From assembly GCF_001665785.1 (NCBI RefSeq), contig NZ_LZSO01000014.1:62001-126000 (forward strand): DNA of 64,000 nt, given 5' to 3'. The notes below the pieces were generated by a model. That model was not told the DNA's origin. It searched no databases and saw only the letters and a program-made list of their open reading frames with translations. Shown here piece by piece: positions 31,964 through 40,624 of the stretch. Position 1 is the first letter of the stretch. Every line of letters begins with the position of its first letter. A program made the position numbers and the translations under genes. The stretch is from Mycolicibacterium peregrinum (GTDB taxonomy: Bacteria > Actinomycetota > Actinomycetes > Mycobacteriales > Mycobacteriaceae).

Positions 31964-33841
31964 ATGGAGCAGAAGCCACCTACCGCAGTCATCGAGGCAG
32001 CCAACCGCGCGCATCTGAAGAACCTGCCGTTCGAGGACACGAGGGATTTCGAGGACGCTGACCGGGGCTTCATCGCCGCGCTCGAACCCTGTGTGGTGAA
32101 GGCCGCCGACGGAAGGGTGGTGTGGGACAACGATGCCTATGACTTCCTGACCGGCGATGCGCCCGCATCGGTGCATCCCAGCCTGTGGCGCCAGTCGCAA
32201 CTGTGCGCCAAGCAGGGCCTCTACGAGGTGGTCGAGGGCATCTACCAAGTGCGTGGCCTGGACCTGTCGAACATCAGCTTCATCGAGGGCGATACCGGCG
32301 TCATCGTCATCGATCCGCTGATATCCACCGAGACCGCGGCCGCCGCGCTGGCGCTGTACCGGGCGCACCGGGGAAATCGTGCCGTCAGCGCAGTCATTTA
32401 TACCCACAGCCACGCCGACCATTTCGGCGGCGTGCTTGGGGTGACCAACCAGGCCGATGTCGACGCGGGCAAGGTCGTCGTCATCGCGCCGGAACACTTC
32501 ACCGAGCACGCCGTGCAGGAGAACGTCTATGCCGGCACCGCGATGGCGCGCCGTGCCGGTTACATGTACGGCGCGGCGCTGGACCGTGGCCCGCAGGGCC
32601 AGGTCGGCTGCGGCCTGGGGCAGGTCGGCTCGACGGGCGAGGTGGCGCTGATCGTGCCGACCCTCGACATTCGCGAAACCGGGGAGACCCACACCATCGA
32701 CGGTGTCGAGATCGAGTTCCAGATGGCGCCGGGCACCGAGGCGCCCGCCGAGATGCACTTCTACTTCCCGAAGCTCCGGGCGCTGTGCATGGCCGAGAAC
32801 GCCACCCACAATCTGCACAACCTGCTGACCCTGCGCGGTGCGTTGGTACGTGATCCGCACGGTTGGGCGGGCTATCTGACCGAGGCCATCGACACCTTCT
32901 CCGACCGGGCCGACGTGGTGTTCGCCTCGCACCACTGGCCCACCTGGGGGCGCGAACGGATTGTCGAATTCCTTTCGCTGCAACGGGATCTGTACGCCTA
33001 CCTGCATGACCAGACGTTGCGTCAGCTCAACCAGGGCTACACCGGGGTCGAGATCGCGGAGACCTTCCAGCTGCCGCCGGCCCTGGAGAAAGCCTGGCAT
33101 GCCCACGGCTACTACGGTTCGGTGAGCCACAACGTCAAGGCGGTCTACCAGCGCTACATGGGCTGGTTCGACGGCAACCCGGCCCGGTTGTGGCCGCACC
33201 CGCCCGAGGCGCTCGGCCCCCGCTACGTCGAGGCGATGGGCGGTGCCGACCGGGTGGTCGAGCTGGCCAGTAAGGCCTTCGAAGACGGTGATTTCCGCTG
33301 GGCGGCAACACTTCTCGACCACGTCATCTTTACCGATGAAAACCAAGCGCGAGCCCGCGAACTGTACGCCGACGTGCTTGAGCAGCTGGCCTATGGCGCG
33401 GAGAACGCCACGTGGCGCAATTTCTTCCTGAGCGGTGCCACCGAACTGCGGCGGGGAAACTTCGGGACCCCGACCTCTTCTGCATCGCCGTCGCTGCTCG
33501 GACAGCTCACCCCCGACCAGATCTTCGACACCTTCGCGATCAACGTGAACGGGCCGCGGGCCTGGGATCTCGACCTGGCTATCGACGTGACGTTCCTCGA
33601 CGTGGCGGTGAACTACCGGCTCACCGTGCGCAACGGGGTGCTGGTCTATCGCGAAGCCGATGCCGACGAGGCGAGTGCGCAGGCCACCGTGAAGCTGGCG
33701 AACAAGCTGCGGCTGCTGGCCTTCGCGGCGGGCGATGCGACCTCGCCCGGCCTGGAGGTGAGCGGCGACGCCGAGGTCCTGCCGTCGCTGTTGGCAGCGC
33801 TGGACCGGCCCGATCCGAACTTCGACATCGTCACCCCGTGA
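31964..33841 (+). CDS. Alkyl sulfatase, metallo-beta-lactamase fold (SdsA1/BDS1 type)
   Basis: Protein of 625 residues. The Zn site THSHADHFGG is at about residues 147-156, EMHFYFPKLRALCMAENATHNLHN further on, followed by the dimerisation domain (MGGADRVVELASKAFEDGDFRWA) and a C-terminal SCP2-like domain (from about residue 500). Hydrolyses primary or secondary alkyl sulfates such as SDS to alcohols and sulfate, giving access to carbon and sulfur. Equivalent to Rv3762c by position and size. There is no signal peptide from ATG 31964. The 3' end of the preceding pseudogene lies just upstream. Confidence 0.9.
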   Translation: MEQKPPTAVIEAANRAHLKNLPFEDTRDFEDADRGFIAALEPCVVKAADGRVVWDNDAYDFLTGDAPASVHPSLWRQSQLCAKQGLYEVVEGIYQVRGLDLSNISFIEGDTGVIVIDPLISTETAAAALALYRAHRGNRAVSAVIYTHSHADHFGGVLGVTNQADVDAGKVVVIAPEHFTEHAVQENVYAGTAMARRAGYMYGAALDRGPQGQVGCGLGQVGSTGEVALIVPTLDIRETGETHTIDGVEIEFQMAPGTEAPAEMHFYFPKLRALCMAENATHNLHNLLTLRGALVRDPHGWAGYLTEAIDTFSDRADVVFASHHWPTWGRERIVEFLSLQRDLYAYLHDQTLRQLNQGYTGVEIAETFQLPPALEKAWHAHGYYGSVSHNVKAVYQRYMGWFDGNPARLWPHPPEALGPRYVEAMGGADRVVELASKAFEDGDFRWAATLLDHVIFTDENQARARELYADVLEQLAYGAENATWRNFFLSGATELRRGNFGTPTSSASPSLLGQLTPDQIFDTFAINVNGPRAWDLDLAIDVTFLDVAVNYRLTVRNGVLVYREADADEASAQATVKLANKLRLLAFAAGDATSPGLEVSGDAEVLPSLLAALDRPDPNFDIVTP

Positions 33842-33885
33842 GGTGAGCGGAACTTTACATATATAGATACCAGGTAAAAATTCAA

Positions 33886-33903
33886 AACTTGTATTGACAA
33901 GTT
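33886..33903. promoter_or_regulatory. GntR operator and promoter of the phosphonate operon
   Basis: Perfect inverted repeat AACTTGT-ATTG-ACAAGTT. TTGACA (33894-33899) inside it is a consensus -35 box, with CACAGT (33918-33923) as a possible -10 element; repressor binding would block polymerase. The same half-site with the same 4-bp spacing recurs in front of the gntR gene (38131-38145). Confidence 0.65.
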
Positions 33904-33929
33904 GTGGTGATGCGGACCACAGTATCCGC

Positions 33930-35069
33930 ATGGGAAATCACCACAGCTACGACGTCGTCGTGGTCGGCGCAGGCATCGTCGGCCTGGCGCACGCCTATCA
34001 CGCGCACCAGCGGGGACTGAGCGTCGCCGTTGTCGATCACGCCGACGGTGTCGTCGGCGCATCGGTCCAGAACTTCGGCCACGCCTGCATCACGGCGCAG
34101 TCCGGCGTCGCGCGGGATTACGCCCGCAACGGGCGTCAGCACTGGCTCGACCTGTCCCGCAAGGCTGGGTTCTGGTCGGCTGAGTCGGGGACCTTCTGCG
34201 TCGCCCGCCACGACGACGAACTCGCCGTGATGGGCGAGTTCGCCGCCATGCGCGGGGACGGTGAGGTGCGGCTGCTGAGCCGCGAGCAGATCCTCGAGCA
34301 GATCCCCGTGGTGTCGTCCGGAGTCACCGGCGGCATGTACCTGCCGAATGACCTGCAGGTCGATCCGCGCACGGCCGCGCCGTCGATCGCGCGGTGGCTC
34401 GCCAGTGAAGGTGTCGACTTCCACTGGCGTACTGCGGCTTCCGGGTTCGAGCCGGGGGTGGTGCACACCTCGCGCGGAGCGCTGCGCGCGGGTACGACGT
34501 TCGTCACGGTCAACTACGACGTCGACCGACTCTTCCCGGCACTGGCCGAGCGCGACGGTCTGCTGCGGTGCCGGCTGCACATGCTGCGGGCGCGGTTGCC
34601 GCTGGCGTCCGCCCTGCCAGCGCCGCTGTTCACCGGTTGGTCGCTGCTGAGGTATTCGGGATTCGAGGGGCTGCCCAGTACCGATGCGGTGGCCGACCGG
34701 TTGCGCGCCGAACACCCCGATTACGTCGCGATCGACCTGCACCAGATGTACACCCCGCAGCCCGACGGCTCACTGCTGATCGGCGACACCCATTACCGCG
34801 ACATCTCCGCGCCGCCGTTCCAGTCCGAAGAGGGCTTCGCCGTCCTCCTCGAGGAGGCTCGGAAACTGTTCGGGGTCAATGACATCGAGGTCACCGAACG
34901 CTGGCAGGGCGTGTACACCTCTGCCCCCGATCAGGAATTCCTGATCGAACAGCCCATCGAGGGCACCCACGTCGTCACCGTCACCACCGGTATCGGCATG
35001 ACCACCAGCATGGGCCTCGCCCACGCCAGCGTCGGCAACGCGCTGGACCGACTCGTCGCCACTGTCTGA
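33930..35069 (+). CDS. TIGR03364-type FAD-dependent amine oxidase of phosphonate operons
   Basis: DAO-fold flavoenzyme of 379 residues with the dinucleotide motif VVVVGAGIVGLAHAYHAH near the start and VTTGIGMTTSMGLAHA at the C-terminus. This subfamily occurs with phosphonatase-type genes and is thought to oxidise 2-aminoethylphosphonate or its N-methyl form to phosphonoacetaldehyde. Here it is followed 26 bp later by a PhnX-like hydrolase, which fits that route exactly. ATG 33930 with no ribosome site, so probably leaderless from the promoter at 33894-33923. The substrate is inferred from context. Confidence 0.82.
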   Translation: MGNHHSYDVVVVGAGIVGLAHAYHAHQRGLSVAVVDHADGVVGASVQNFGHACITAQSGVARDYARNGRQHWLDLSRKAGFWSAESGTFCVARHDDELAVMGEFAAMRGDGEVRLLSREQILEQIPVVSSGVTGGMYLPNDLQVDPRTAAPSIARWLASEGVDFHWRTAASGFEPGVVHTSRGALRAGTTFVTVNYDVDRLFPALAERDGLLRCRLHMLRARLPLASALPAPLFTGWSLLRYSGFEGLPSTDAVADRLRAEHPDYVAIDLHQMYTPQPDGSLLIGDTHYRDISAPPFQSEEGFAVLLEEARKLFGVNDIEVTERWQGVYTSAPDQEFLIEQPIEGTHVVTVTTGIGMTTSMGLAHASVGNALDRLVATV

Positions 35070-35095
35070 ACGATCCAACTCGAAGGGATAAACCA

Positions 35096-35794
35096 ATGGG
35101 CACCAAAGCAACTGATCCGATCAGCCTCGTCGTGTTCGACATGGCCGGAACCACCGTCGAGGACAGCGGGCTGGTTCAGCAGTCCTTCCTGGCCGCCGAC
35201 AGTCACGCGGGTCTGTCGAAGACCGACGCCGATCGCGAGGAGATGCTGCGCTACGTCTCCGACACCATGGGGCAGTCCAAGATCGTGGTGTTCCGGCACC
35301 TGGCCAAGGGCAACGAGGAGCAGGCGCAGGCCGCCAACAAGGAGTTCGAACGCTGCTACGCCCAGCTGGTCGCCGAGGGCAACTGCAGCCCGATCCCGGG
35401 CGCTGAAGATGTCATTACATCTTTGCGCTCCAGTGGCATCAAGACCGCCCTGACCACCGGATTCGCCCGGGAGACCCAGTCGGCCATCATCGACGCACTG
35501 GGCTGGCACAACCTCGCCGACCTGGTGTTGTGCCCGTCGCCGGGCGTGCGGGGCCGGCCCTATCCGGACATGGCGCTGACCGCGCTGATGCAGACCGAAA
35601 CCGACTCGGTGCGTTCGATGATCGTCCTGGGCGACTCGTCCTCCGACGTCATCAGCGGGCTGCGCGCCGGTGCGCGGGCCTCGATCGGCGTGCTGACCGG
35701 AGCCCACAACCGGTCCCAGCTGTCCGACGCGGGCGCCACCCACATCCTCGACAGCGTCGCCGATCTACCCGCACTGGTGGCCGCCCTCCGATAG
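35096..35794 (+). CDS. Phosphonoacetaldehyde hydrolase-like HAD enzyme (TIGR03351 type)
   Basis: HAD-superfamily protein of 232 residues. The nucleophile is Asp15 in VVFDMAGTTVED. Lys62 in DTMGQSKIVVFRHL aligns with the Schiff-base lysine of PhnX (MGLLKIDHVRAL), the residue that makes C-P bond cleavage possible. ILGDSSSDVISGLRAGA is the metal motif. Predicted reaction: phosphonoacetaldehyde to acetaldehyde plus phosphate. It is shorter than classic PhnX, as usual for the PhnX-like subgroup. GAAGGGA precedes the ATG. It is the second gene of the operon. Confidence 0.85.
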   Translation: MGTKATDPISLVVFDMAGTTVEDSGLVQQSFLAADSHAGLSKTDADREEMLRYVSDTMGQSKIVVFRHLAKGNEEQAQAANKEFERCYAQLVAEGNCSPIPGAEDVITSLRSSGIKTALTTGFARETQSAIIDALGWHNLADLVLCPSPGVRGRPYPDMALTALMQTETDSVRSMIVLGDSSSDVISGLRAGARASIGVLTGAHNRSQLSDAGATHILDSVADLPALVAALR

Positions 35795-35815
35795 TTCACC
35801 TACCTCCACAGCTCT

Positions 35816-35853
35816 GCGGCGGTCGGTCGTAGGCCGCTCCTCCCGACCGCCGC
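35816..35853 (+). repeat. Hairpin between hydrolase and transporter genes
   Basis: GCGGCGGTCGG (35816-35826) and CCGACCGCCGC (35843-35853) form an 11-bp perfect stem in the 187-bp gap. There is no T tract, so it may be an mRNA processing or attenuation structure rather than a full terminator. Confidence 0.45.
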
Positions 35854-35981
35854 ACTTCCTCTCTGCACCGTTCTCGCAAGAGAAACCTGCCTTTGACGTT
35901 CGGCCACACTCGCTCGGCAATCTGCCCGCGGCCCGTCAGCACACCGCCTGCCTGCAGCACGCCCACCAGAGGTGCATTCTC

Positions 35982-37316
35982 ATGACCCAAACCGCGATTC
36001 CCACCACGCCATCGACCATTCCGCGCTACAAGCGCTGGCGGTTCCAGATCTTCGCCGTCACCTGGATCGCCTACGCCGGTTTCTATTTCACCCGGCAGGC
36101 CTTCTCTGTCGCCAAGCTCGGCATCCTCGAAGACCCGATCCTGAGCACGCACCTGACCAAGAGCACCCTGGCCAACCTCGATGCCGCCTACCTCGCGGCG
36201 TATGCGGCCGGTCAGTTCGTCTGGGGGCAGGTTTCCGACCGCTTCGGCCCGCGGATCGTCATTCTCGGCGGTCTCGCGATATCGGCGATCGCCACCGTCT
36301 TCATGGGGCTGTTGCCCGCGCTGGTGTTCCTGCTGCCGCTGATGATCGTCCAGGGCCTGGCCCAGTCCACCGGCTGGTCCCCGACGCTGAGCAACATGGC
36401 CCAGTTCTTCTCGATCGGAGAACGGGGTCGGGTTCTCGGATTGTGGAGCACCAACTATGCATTCGGCGGCCTGGTGGCCGCACCGATTCTGGGCTGGGCC
36501 GCCTACGACGTGTTCGGCACGTGGCGGGCGGCGTTCTTCACCGGGGCGGCCATCGTGGTCGGGGTGTTCGTGCTCGTGCTGCTGTTCCAGCACAACCGGC
36601 CGCAGGACGTCGGGCTGCCGCCGATCGAGGAGTACCGCGCTGCCCAGGATGCCCGCGAGGGCGTCGAGCTCGATGAGTCGCCCGAAGCAGAGGCGCTCGC
36701 CGAACCCACCCCGTCGTGGCGGGAGTCGCTGAAGGTGGTGCTGAGTGACAGCATGGTGAGAACCCTTGGCGCGTCGTACTTCCTGCTCAAGCCCGCCCGC
36801 TACGCGATCCTGCTGTGGGGACCGGTGATCGTCGCGGAGCGTCTGGCCGACGGTGACAAATTCCAGGCCGTGACCATCCCGGTGGCGTTCGGCGTGGCGG
36901 GCGTGATCGCCCCGATCCTGCTGGGCCGGATCTCCGACCGGGTGTTCAGTGCGCGACGCGTACCGGCCTGCGTGATCAGTCTAGGGATCCTGGTGGCGGT
37001 ACTCGCGTTGTTCGGTCCGCTGACCGCGACCGGCAGTGCCTGGGTCATGGTGGTGGTGCTCGGCCTGATCGGCCTGAGTGTCTATGGCGCCGACGCGATG
37101 ATCTCCTGTGTCGCCGCGGTGGACTTCGGCACCTCCAAGCACGCCGGTACCGCGGCCGGGTTCATCAACTGTTGCGGTTCGGTCGGCGCGATCCTCGGCG
37201 GGCTGCTTCCGGGATACCTGAGCACCTCGACGCTGTTCTATGGATTCGCCGGTGCCGCACTGCTGTCCGCGTTGCTGCTCATCCCGCACTGGAATCGGAT
37301 GCCCGCCGCGGACTGA
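35982..37316 (+). CDS. MFS transporter, organophosphate:phosphate antiporter-like
   Basis: Twelve-helix major facilitator of 444 residues. The sequence resembles GlpT/UhpT-type transporters: RWRFQIFAVTWIAYAGFYFTRQAF at helix 1, GQVSDRFGPRIVILGG at the loop 2-3 motif, and a central acidic loop (EEYRAAQDAREGVELDE). OPA carriers take up phosphorylated or phosphonate compounds. Downstream of the amine oxidase and PhnX-like genes, it is the likely 2-aminoethylphosphonate importer. The weak site AGAGGTG precedes the ATG. The substrate is inferred from context. Confidence 0.85.
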   Translation: MTQTAIPTTPSTIPRYKRWRFQIFAVTWIAYAGFYFTRQAFSVAKLGILEDPILSTHLTKSTLANLDAAYLAAYAAGQFVWGQVSDRFGPRIVILGGLAISAIATVFMGLLPALVFLLPLMIVQGLAQSTGWSPTLSNMAQFFSIGERGRVLGLWSTNYAFGGLVAAPILGWAAYDVFGTWRAAFFTGAAIVVGVFVLVLLFQHNRPQDVGLPPIEEYRAAQDAREGVELDESPEAEALAEPTPSWRESLKVVLSDSMVRTLGASYFLLKPARYAILLWGPVIVAERLADGDKFQAVTIPVAFGVAGVIAPILLGRISDRVFSARRVPACVISLGILVAVLALFGPLTATGSAWVMVVVLGLIGLSVYGADAMISCVAAVDFGTSKHAGTAAGFINCCGSVGAILGGLLPGYLSTSTLFYGFAGAALLSALLLIPHWNRMPAAD

Positions 37317-37327
37317 TTCCCGCGAGC

Positions 37328-37376
37328 AGACATGAAACTGTTCCTTTTCACGCGAAAAAGGGACAGTTTTATGTCT
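37328..37376. terminator. Bidirectional terminator between transporter and gntR
   Basis: Long stem: AGACATGAAACTGTTCC (37328-37344) pairs, with two G-U style mismatches, with the copy ending TTTTATGTCT (37376), and continues with CCTTTT/AAAAAGG around CACGCG. A/T runs on both sides allow termination on either strand; the minus-strand side covers the last gntR codons. Confidence 0.7.
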
Positions 37377-38109
37377 GGTCGGCGGAGGAAAATTTGGTGC
37401 GCGCGTTGACGATGCTGAACGTGACGACGTCGGGCCGGTAGCGGTCGTCAGCGCACTCGAACACGACGCCGTGCTGGTCCCGCGAGACCCGTCGCTCCCG
37501 CAACAGCGGGCTGCCTGGCGTGATACCGAGATTCGCGGCGTCGTCCGGTTCGGCCGCCACCGCGTCGAGGATGTGTTCCATCGAGTCGAAGTACACGCCA
37601 CGGCCGGCCAGGTAGTCGGTCATCGAGCCGGAGTCGGTGTCGAATTCGAACAGCAGGGAACCCACGGATTCGATGAAGGTGCTGCGCTCGATCATCGCCG
37701 GTTCACCGTCGAGCAGGCGGACACGCAACACCTCGACCACGAAGTCGTCGGCCGTCAAACCCAATGCCTCGATGGCGGTTTCGGAGGCGCGGCGGCGCGC
37801 CACCTCGATCGTGCGGTTGCCCGCGACGCGCCCGGCACGCTCGGCCCACTGGGTGAATGGCGTGAACGTGTCGAGCGTCTGGGTGGCGTCATGACTGCGG
37901 ACCACCGCCGGCTTGCCGCGCGAGACCCGGATCAGGCCCTCGTTCTTCAACGTCGCCAGGGCCTGGCGCACCGGGCCGCGCGACACATCGAACTCGGCGC
38001 ACAACGCACTCTCAGTGGGCAGTGGCGCTCCGATGGCGTAGTCGCGACGCCTGATGCGCTGACGCAGTTCTGAGGCGACGTGCTCGTGGCGCGAAATGGG
38101 CCCCGCCAT
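37369..38109 (-). CDS. GntR/UTRA regulator of the phosphonate operon
   Basis: Protein of 246 residues: an N-terminal winged helix (ASELRQRIRRRDYAIGAPLP, ALCAEFDVSRGPVRQALATL) and a UTRA ligand-binding domain (from about residue 85). UTRA regulators of phosphonate genes (PhnR-like) release DNA when a phosphonate or amine binds. Its position convergent with the operon, and shared half-sites in both promoters, support it as local repressor. The start ATG 38109 has GGAAGG eight bases upstream; GTG 38118 and ATG 38115 are alternatives. Confidence 0.85.
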   Translation of the reverse strand: MAGPISRHEHVASELRQRIRRRDYAIGAPLPTESALCAEFDVSRGPVRQALATLKNEGLIRVSRGKPAVVRSHDATQTLDTFTPFTQWAERAGRVAGNRTIEVARRRASETAIEALGLTADDFVVEVLRVRLLDGEPAMIERSTFIESVGSLLFEFDTDSGSMTDYLAGRGVYFDSMEHILDAVAAEPDDAANLGITPGSPLLRERRVSRDQHGVVFECADDRYRPDVVTFSIVNARTKFSSADQT

Positions 38110-38130
38110 CCGCATCACCTTCCGGTCAGG

Positions 38131-38145
38131 GTGTCATGACAAGTT
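38131..38145. promoter_or_regulatory. GntR autoregulatory half-operator
   Basis: On the minus strand reads AACTTGT-CATG-ACA, matching the 33886-33903 operator in one full half-site and the 4-bp spacing; the other half is imperfect. TGTCATGACA (38132-38141) is itself palindromic. Confidence 0.55.
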
Positions 38146-38175
38146 TGCTACCCGGGCTACATTACCGCGCCCTGC

Positions 38176-38931
38176 TCAGGGCAGGCCGCCGTCTACCCGC
38201 AGGATCGAGCCGGTGGTGAAGCTGGACGCATCCGACATCAGAAACAGTGCAGCCCCGACGATCTCGGGAGGGTTGCCGGCCCGTTGCAGGGCGAGGTGGG
38301 CGAACGGCTCGCCGGCCATGTCCCAGGCCTTGCTGACATCGGTGAGGAACGGCCCGGCCATCAGGGTGTTGACCCGCACGGTCGGCCCGAACGCCTTGGC
38401 CAGCCCTTCGGTCATGGCGTTGAGGCCGGCCTTTGCCGCGGCGTAGGGGAGCATGTACTGGTCGGGCCGTAGCGATCCGGATGAGCTGACGTTGATGATC
38501 GCGCCGCCGCCATCGGCGACCATGCGCTCACCGAGCAGAGCCGAAAGCCGGAACGGCCCTTTGAGATTCAGGTTGAACACGGAGTCGAAGAGTTTCTCGC
38601 TGACCGACCCCAGCGACTCGTACAGCGGTGACATGCCGGCGTTGTTGACCAACACGTCCACCTTGCCGAACCGCTCGTACACCGCGTCGACCAGACCGTC
38701 GAGCTGATCCCACCGGCCCACGTGCACCTGATAGGGCAGGGCGGCGCGACCGGTGGTTGCGCTGATCTCCTCCGCGGTGGTCACACAGGAGTCCAGGTTG
38801 CGGCTGGCGATCACCACGTCGGCGCCGCACCGCGCGGCTCCCATCGCGATCTCGCGGCCCAGCCCGCGGCTGCCGCCGGTGACCAGGACCACCCGGTCGG
38901 TGAGGTCGAACAACTCGTCGGCATATCCCAT
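38176..38931 (-). CDS. Short-chain dehydrogenase/reductase
   Basis: Classical SDR of 251 residues: cofactor motif VLVTGGSRGLGREIA, NNAG, serine in NVSSSGSL, and the catalytic YAAAK. NAD(P) oxidoreductase acting on a hydroxyl or keto group; substrate unknown. The C-terminal GSILRVDGGLP is typical. GAGAGGG lies seven bases before ATG 38931. It is divergent from the histidine phosphatase gene (48-bp gap). Confidence 0.85.
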   Translation of the reverse strand: MGYADELFDLTDRVVLVTGGSRGLGREIAMGAARCGADVVIASRNLDSCVTTAEEISATTGRAALPYQVHVGRWDQLDGLVDAVYERFGKVDVLVNNAGMSPLYESLGSVSEKLFDSVFNLNLKGPFRLSALLGERMVADGGGAIINVSSSGSLRPDQYMLPYAAAKAGLNAMTEGLAKAFGPTVRVNTLMAGPFLTDVSKAWDMAGEPFAHLALQRAGNPPEIVGAALFLMSDASSFTTGSILRVDGGLP

Positions 38932-38967
38932 GTGATGACCCTCTCCGGCCGTCTTACACCGCGGCCC

Positions 38968-38973
38968 TATGGT
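38968..38973 (+). promoter_or_regulatory. Leaderless -10 element (TATGGT)
   Basis: TATGGT ends six bases before the GTG at 38980. Confidence 0.5.
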
Positions 38974-38979
38974 GGCACG

Positions 38980-39588
38980 GTGCAACTGCTTCTGGTCCGA
39001 CATGCTTTACCGCTGCGCAGCGAGCCCGGTCAAGGGTCCGATCCCGACCTTTCCGAGGAGGGCATCGCCCAGGCCGAGCGGCTGCCCGCCGCCCTGGCCC
39101 GCTTCCCCGTCAGCCGGCTCGTCAGCAGCCCGCAGCGGCGTGCGATCCAGACCGCGGGGCCGGTCGCCAAGGAGCTGGGCCTTGAGGTCGAGGTCGACGA
39201 GCGGCTGGCCGAGTACGACCGGGACATGTCGCACTACGTGCCGATCGAGGAGATCGCCAAGGAGAATCCCGAGGAGCTGGCGCGGTTGGTGAACGGTCAC
39301 CTGCCCAGCAGCGTGGACGAGAACGCGTTCATGGCCAGGATCGGCGCCGCGGTCGAGGACCTGGTGGCAGCCGGTGATCATGACGGCACGGTCGCGGTGT
39401 TCAGCCACGGTGGGGTGATCAACGTGTTGCTGCACCAGATCCTGCAGACCCAGCGGCTGTTGTCCTTCCACGTCGACTACGCCTCGGTCACCCGGCTGCT
39501 GTCGTCGCGCTCGGGCAAGCTGGCCGTCGCCTCGGTCAACGGGACCGAACACGTATGGGACCTGCTGCCGCGAAATGTCCGGTGGTAA
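38980..39588 (+). CDS. Histidine phosphatase superfamily protein
   Basis: Protein of 202 residues with the phosphohistidine motif LLVRHALPLR (His8), the arginine in SSPQRRAIQTA and the second histidine in VFSHGGVINVLLH. Cytoplasmic phosphatase or mutase; substrate unknown. The start is set at GTG 38980 by the leaderless -10 element and the family N-terminus (QLLLVRH). It is followed after three bases by the APH-type gene, so the two share a transcript. Confidence 0.85.
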   Translation: MQLLLVRHALPLRSEPGQGSDPDLSEEGIAQAERLPAALARFPVSRLVSSPQRRAIQTAGPVAKELGLEVEVDERLAEYDRDMSHYVPIEEIAKENPEELARLVNGHLPSSVDENAFMARIGAAVEDLVAAGDHDGTVAVFSHGGVINVLLHQILQTQRLLSFHVDYASVTRLLSSRSGKLAVASVNGTEHVWDLLPRNVRW

Positions 39589-39591
39589 ACA

Positions 39592-40620
39592 GTGACGGTG
39601 ACAAATCTGGAGGGTCTCGACCTCACCGCCCTCGACCGGCATCTGCGCTCGGAGGGTATCGCCCGCAGCGGTGAGCTCCGCGCCCAGCTGATCGCCGGCG
39701 GCCGTTCCAACCTGACGTTCCGGGTGTGCGACGACGAATCCGCGTGGGTGCTGCGTCGTCCGCCCCTGCACGGTTTGACCCCGTCCGCACATGACATGGC
39801 CCGTGAGTACAAGGTCGTGGCGGCGCTGGCCGGCACCGCGGTCCCGGTCGCCCGGGCCGTGACGATGAGCAACGACGACTCCGTGTTGGGTGCTCCGTTC
39901 CAGATGGTCGAGAACGTGGACGGCCGGGTGGTCCGCAGCGCATCCGAGCTTGCCGAACTGGGCGATGAGACCGTGATCAGCGACAGCGTCGACGCCCTGA
40001 TCCGGGTACTGGCCGACCTGCACGCGGTGGACCCCGAGGTTGTCGGCCTCTGCGATTTCGGCAGGCCGACGGGCTACCTGGAACGCCAGGTGCGCCGCTG
40101 GGGTTCGCAGTGGGACCTGGTCCGGTTGCCCGACGACCCCCGCGACGACGACGTCAAACGCCTGCATCAGGCCCTGGCGGATTCGGTTCCGGCCCAGAGC
40201 CGCAACTCGATCGTGCACGGTGACTACCGCATCGACAACACGATCCTGGACGCACAGGATCCGACGAAGGTCCTCGCGGTGCTCGACTGGGAGCTCTCCA
40301 CGTTGGGCGACCCGTTGAGCGACGCCGCGCTGATGTGCGTGTACCGCGACCCGATGTTCAACCTGATCCTGAGCATGGAAGCGGCGTGGAGTTCACCGCA
40401 GATGCCGTCGGCCGACGAGTTGGCCAACCGCTACTCGGTGCAGTCCGGCCAGGACCTGGCGCACTGGGACTTCTACATGGCGCTGGCGTACTTCAAGGCG
40501 GCGATCATCGCCGCCGGGATCGATTTCCGCGCCCGCCAGGGCTCTGAGGCGCCCGGCGGTTCGAGCGTCGGTGAGGCGGTGGCCCCGGCGATCGCCTCGG
40601 GCCTACGCGCCATCGGCTGA
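39592..40620 (+). CDS. APH-type phosphotransferase family protein (Rv3761c/ACAD10-like)
   Basis: Kinase-fold protein of 342 residues with LIAGGRSNLTFRV (nucleotide loop), SIVHGDYRIDNTILD (catalytic Asp, HGDxxxxN) and AVLDWELSTLGDPLSD (metal Asp). Related to the APH domain of ACAD10/11, where such kinases phosphorylate 4-hydroxyacyl-CoAs before dehydration. That makes a role in hydroxylated fatty acid breakdown possible. The position matches Rv3761c. GTG start three bases after the histidine phosphatase stop. Confidence 0.83.
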   Translation: MTVTNLEGLDLTALDRHLRSEGIARSGELRAQLIAGGRSNLTFRVCDDESAWVLRRPPLHGLTPSAHDMAREYKVVAALAGTAVPVARAVTMSNDDSVLGAPFQMVENVDGRVVRSASELAELGDETVISDSVDALIRVLADLHAVDPEVVGLCDFGRPTGYLERQVRRWGSQWDLVRLPDDPRDDDVKRLHQALADSVPAQSRNSIVHGDYRIDNTILDAQDPTKVLAVLDWELSTLGDPLSDAALMCVYRDPMFNLILSMEAAWSSPQMPSADELANRYSVQSGQDLAHWDFYMALAYFKAAIIAAGIDFRARQGSEAPGGSSVGEAVAPAIASGLRAIG

Positions 40621-40624
40621 CGCG

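Noticed and set aside
31768..32061. Separate small plus-strand gene overlapping the sulfatase start
   Set aside because: Its first part is the displaced C-terminal half of the broken imine reductase-like gene and its end runs into the sulfatase, so it is treated as pseudogene remnant.
31901..33931. A 676-residue minus-strand frame opposite the alkyl sulfatase
   Set aside because: The plus-strand sulfatase has zinc motifs and full family length; the opposite frame has none.
35816..35853. Hairpin after the PhnX-like gene as a riboswitch
   Set aside because: It is a simple stem without conserved junctions or loops of any known riboswitch and is kept only as a repeat.
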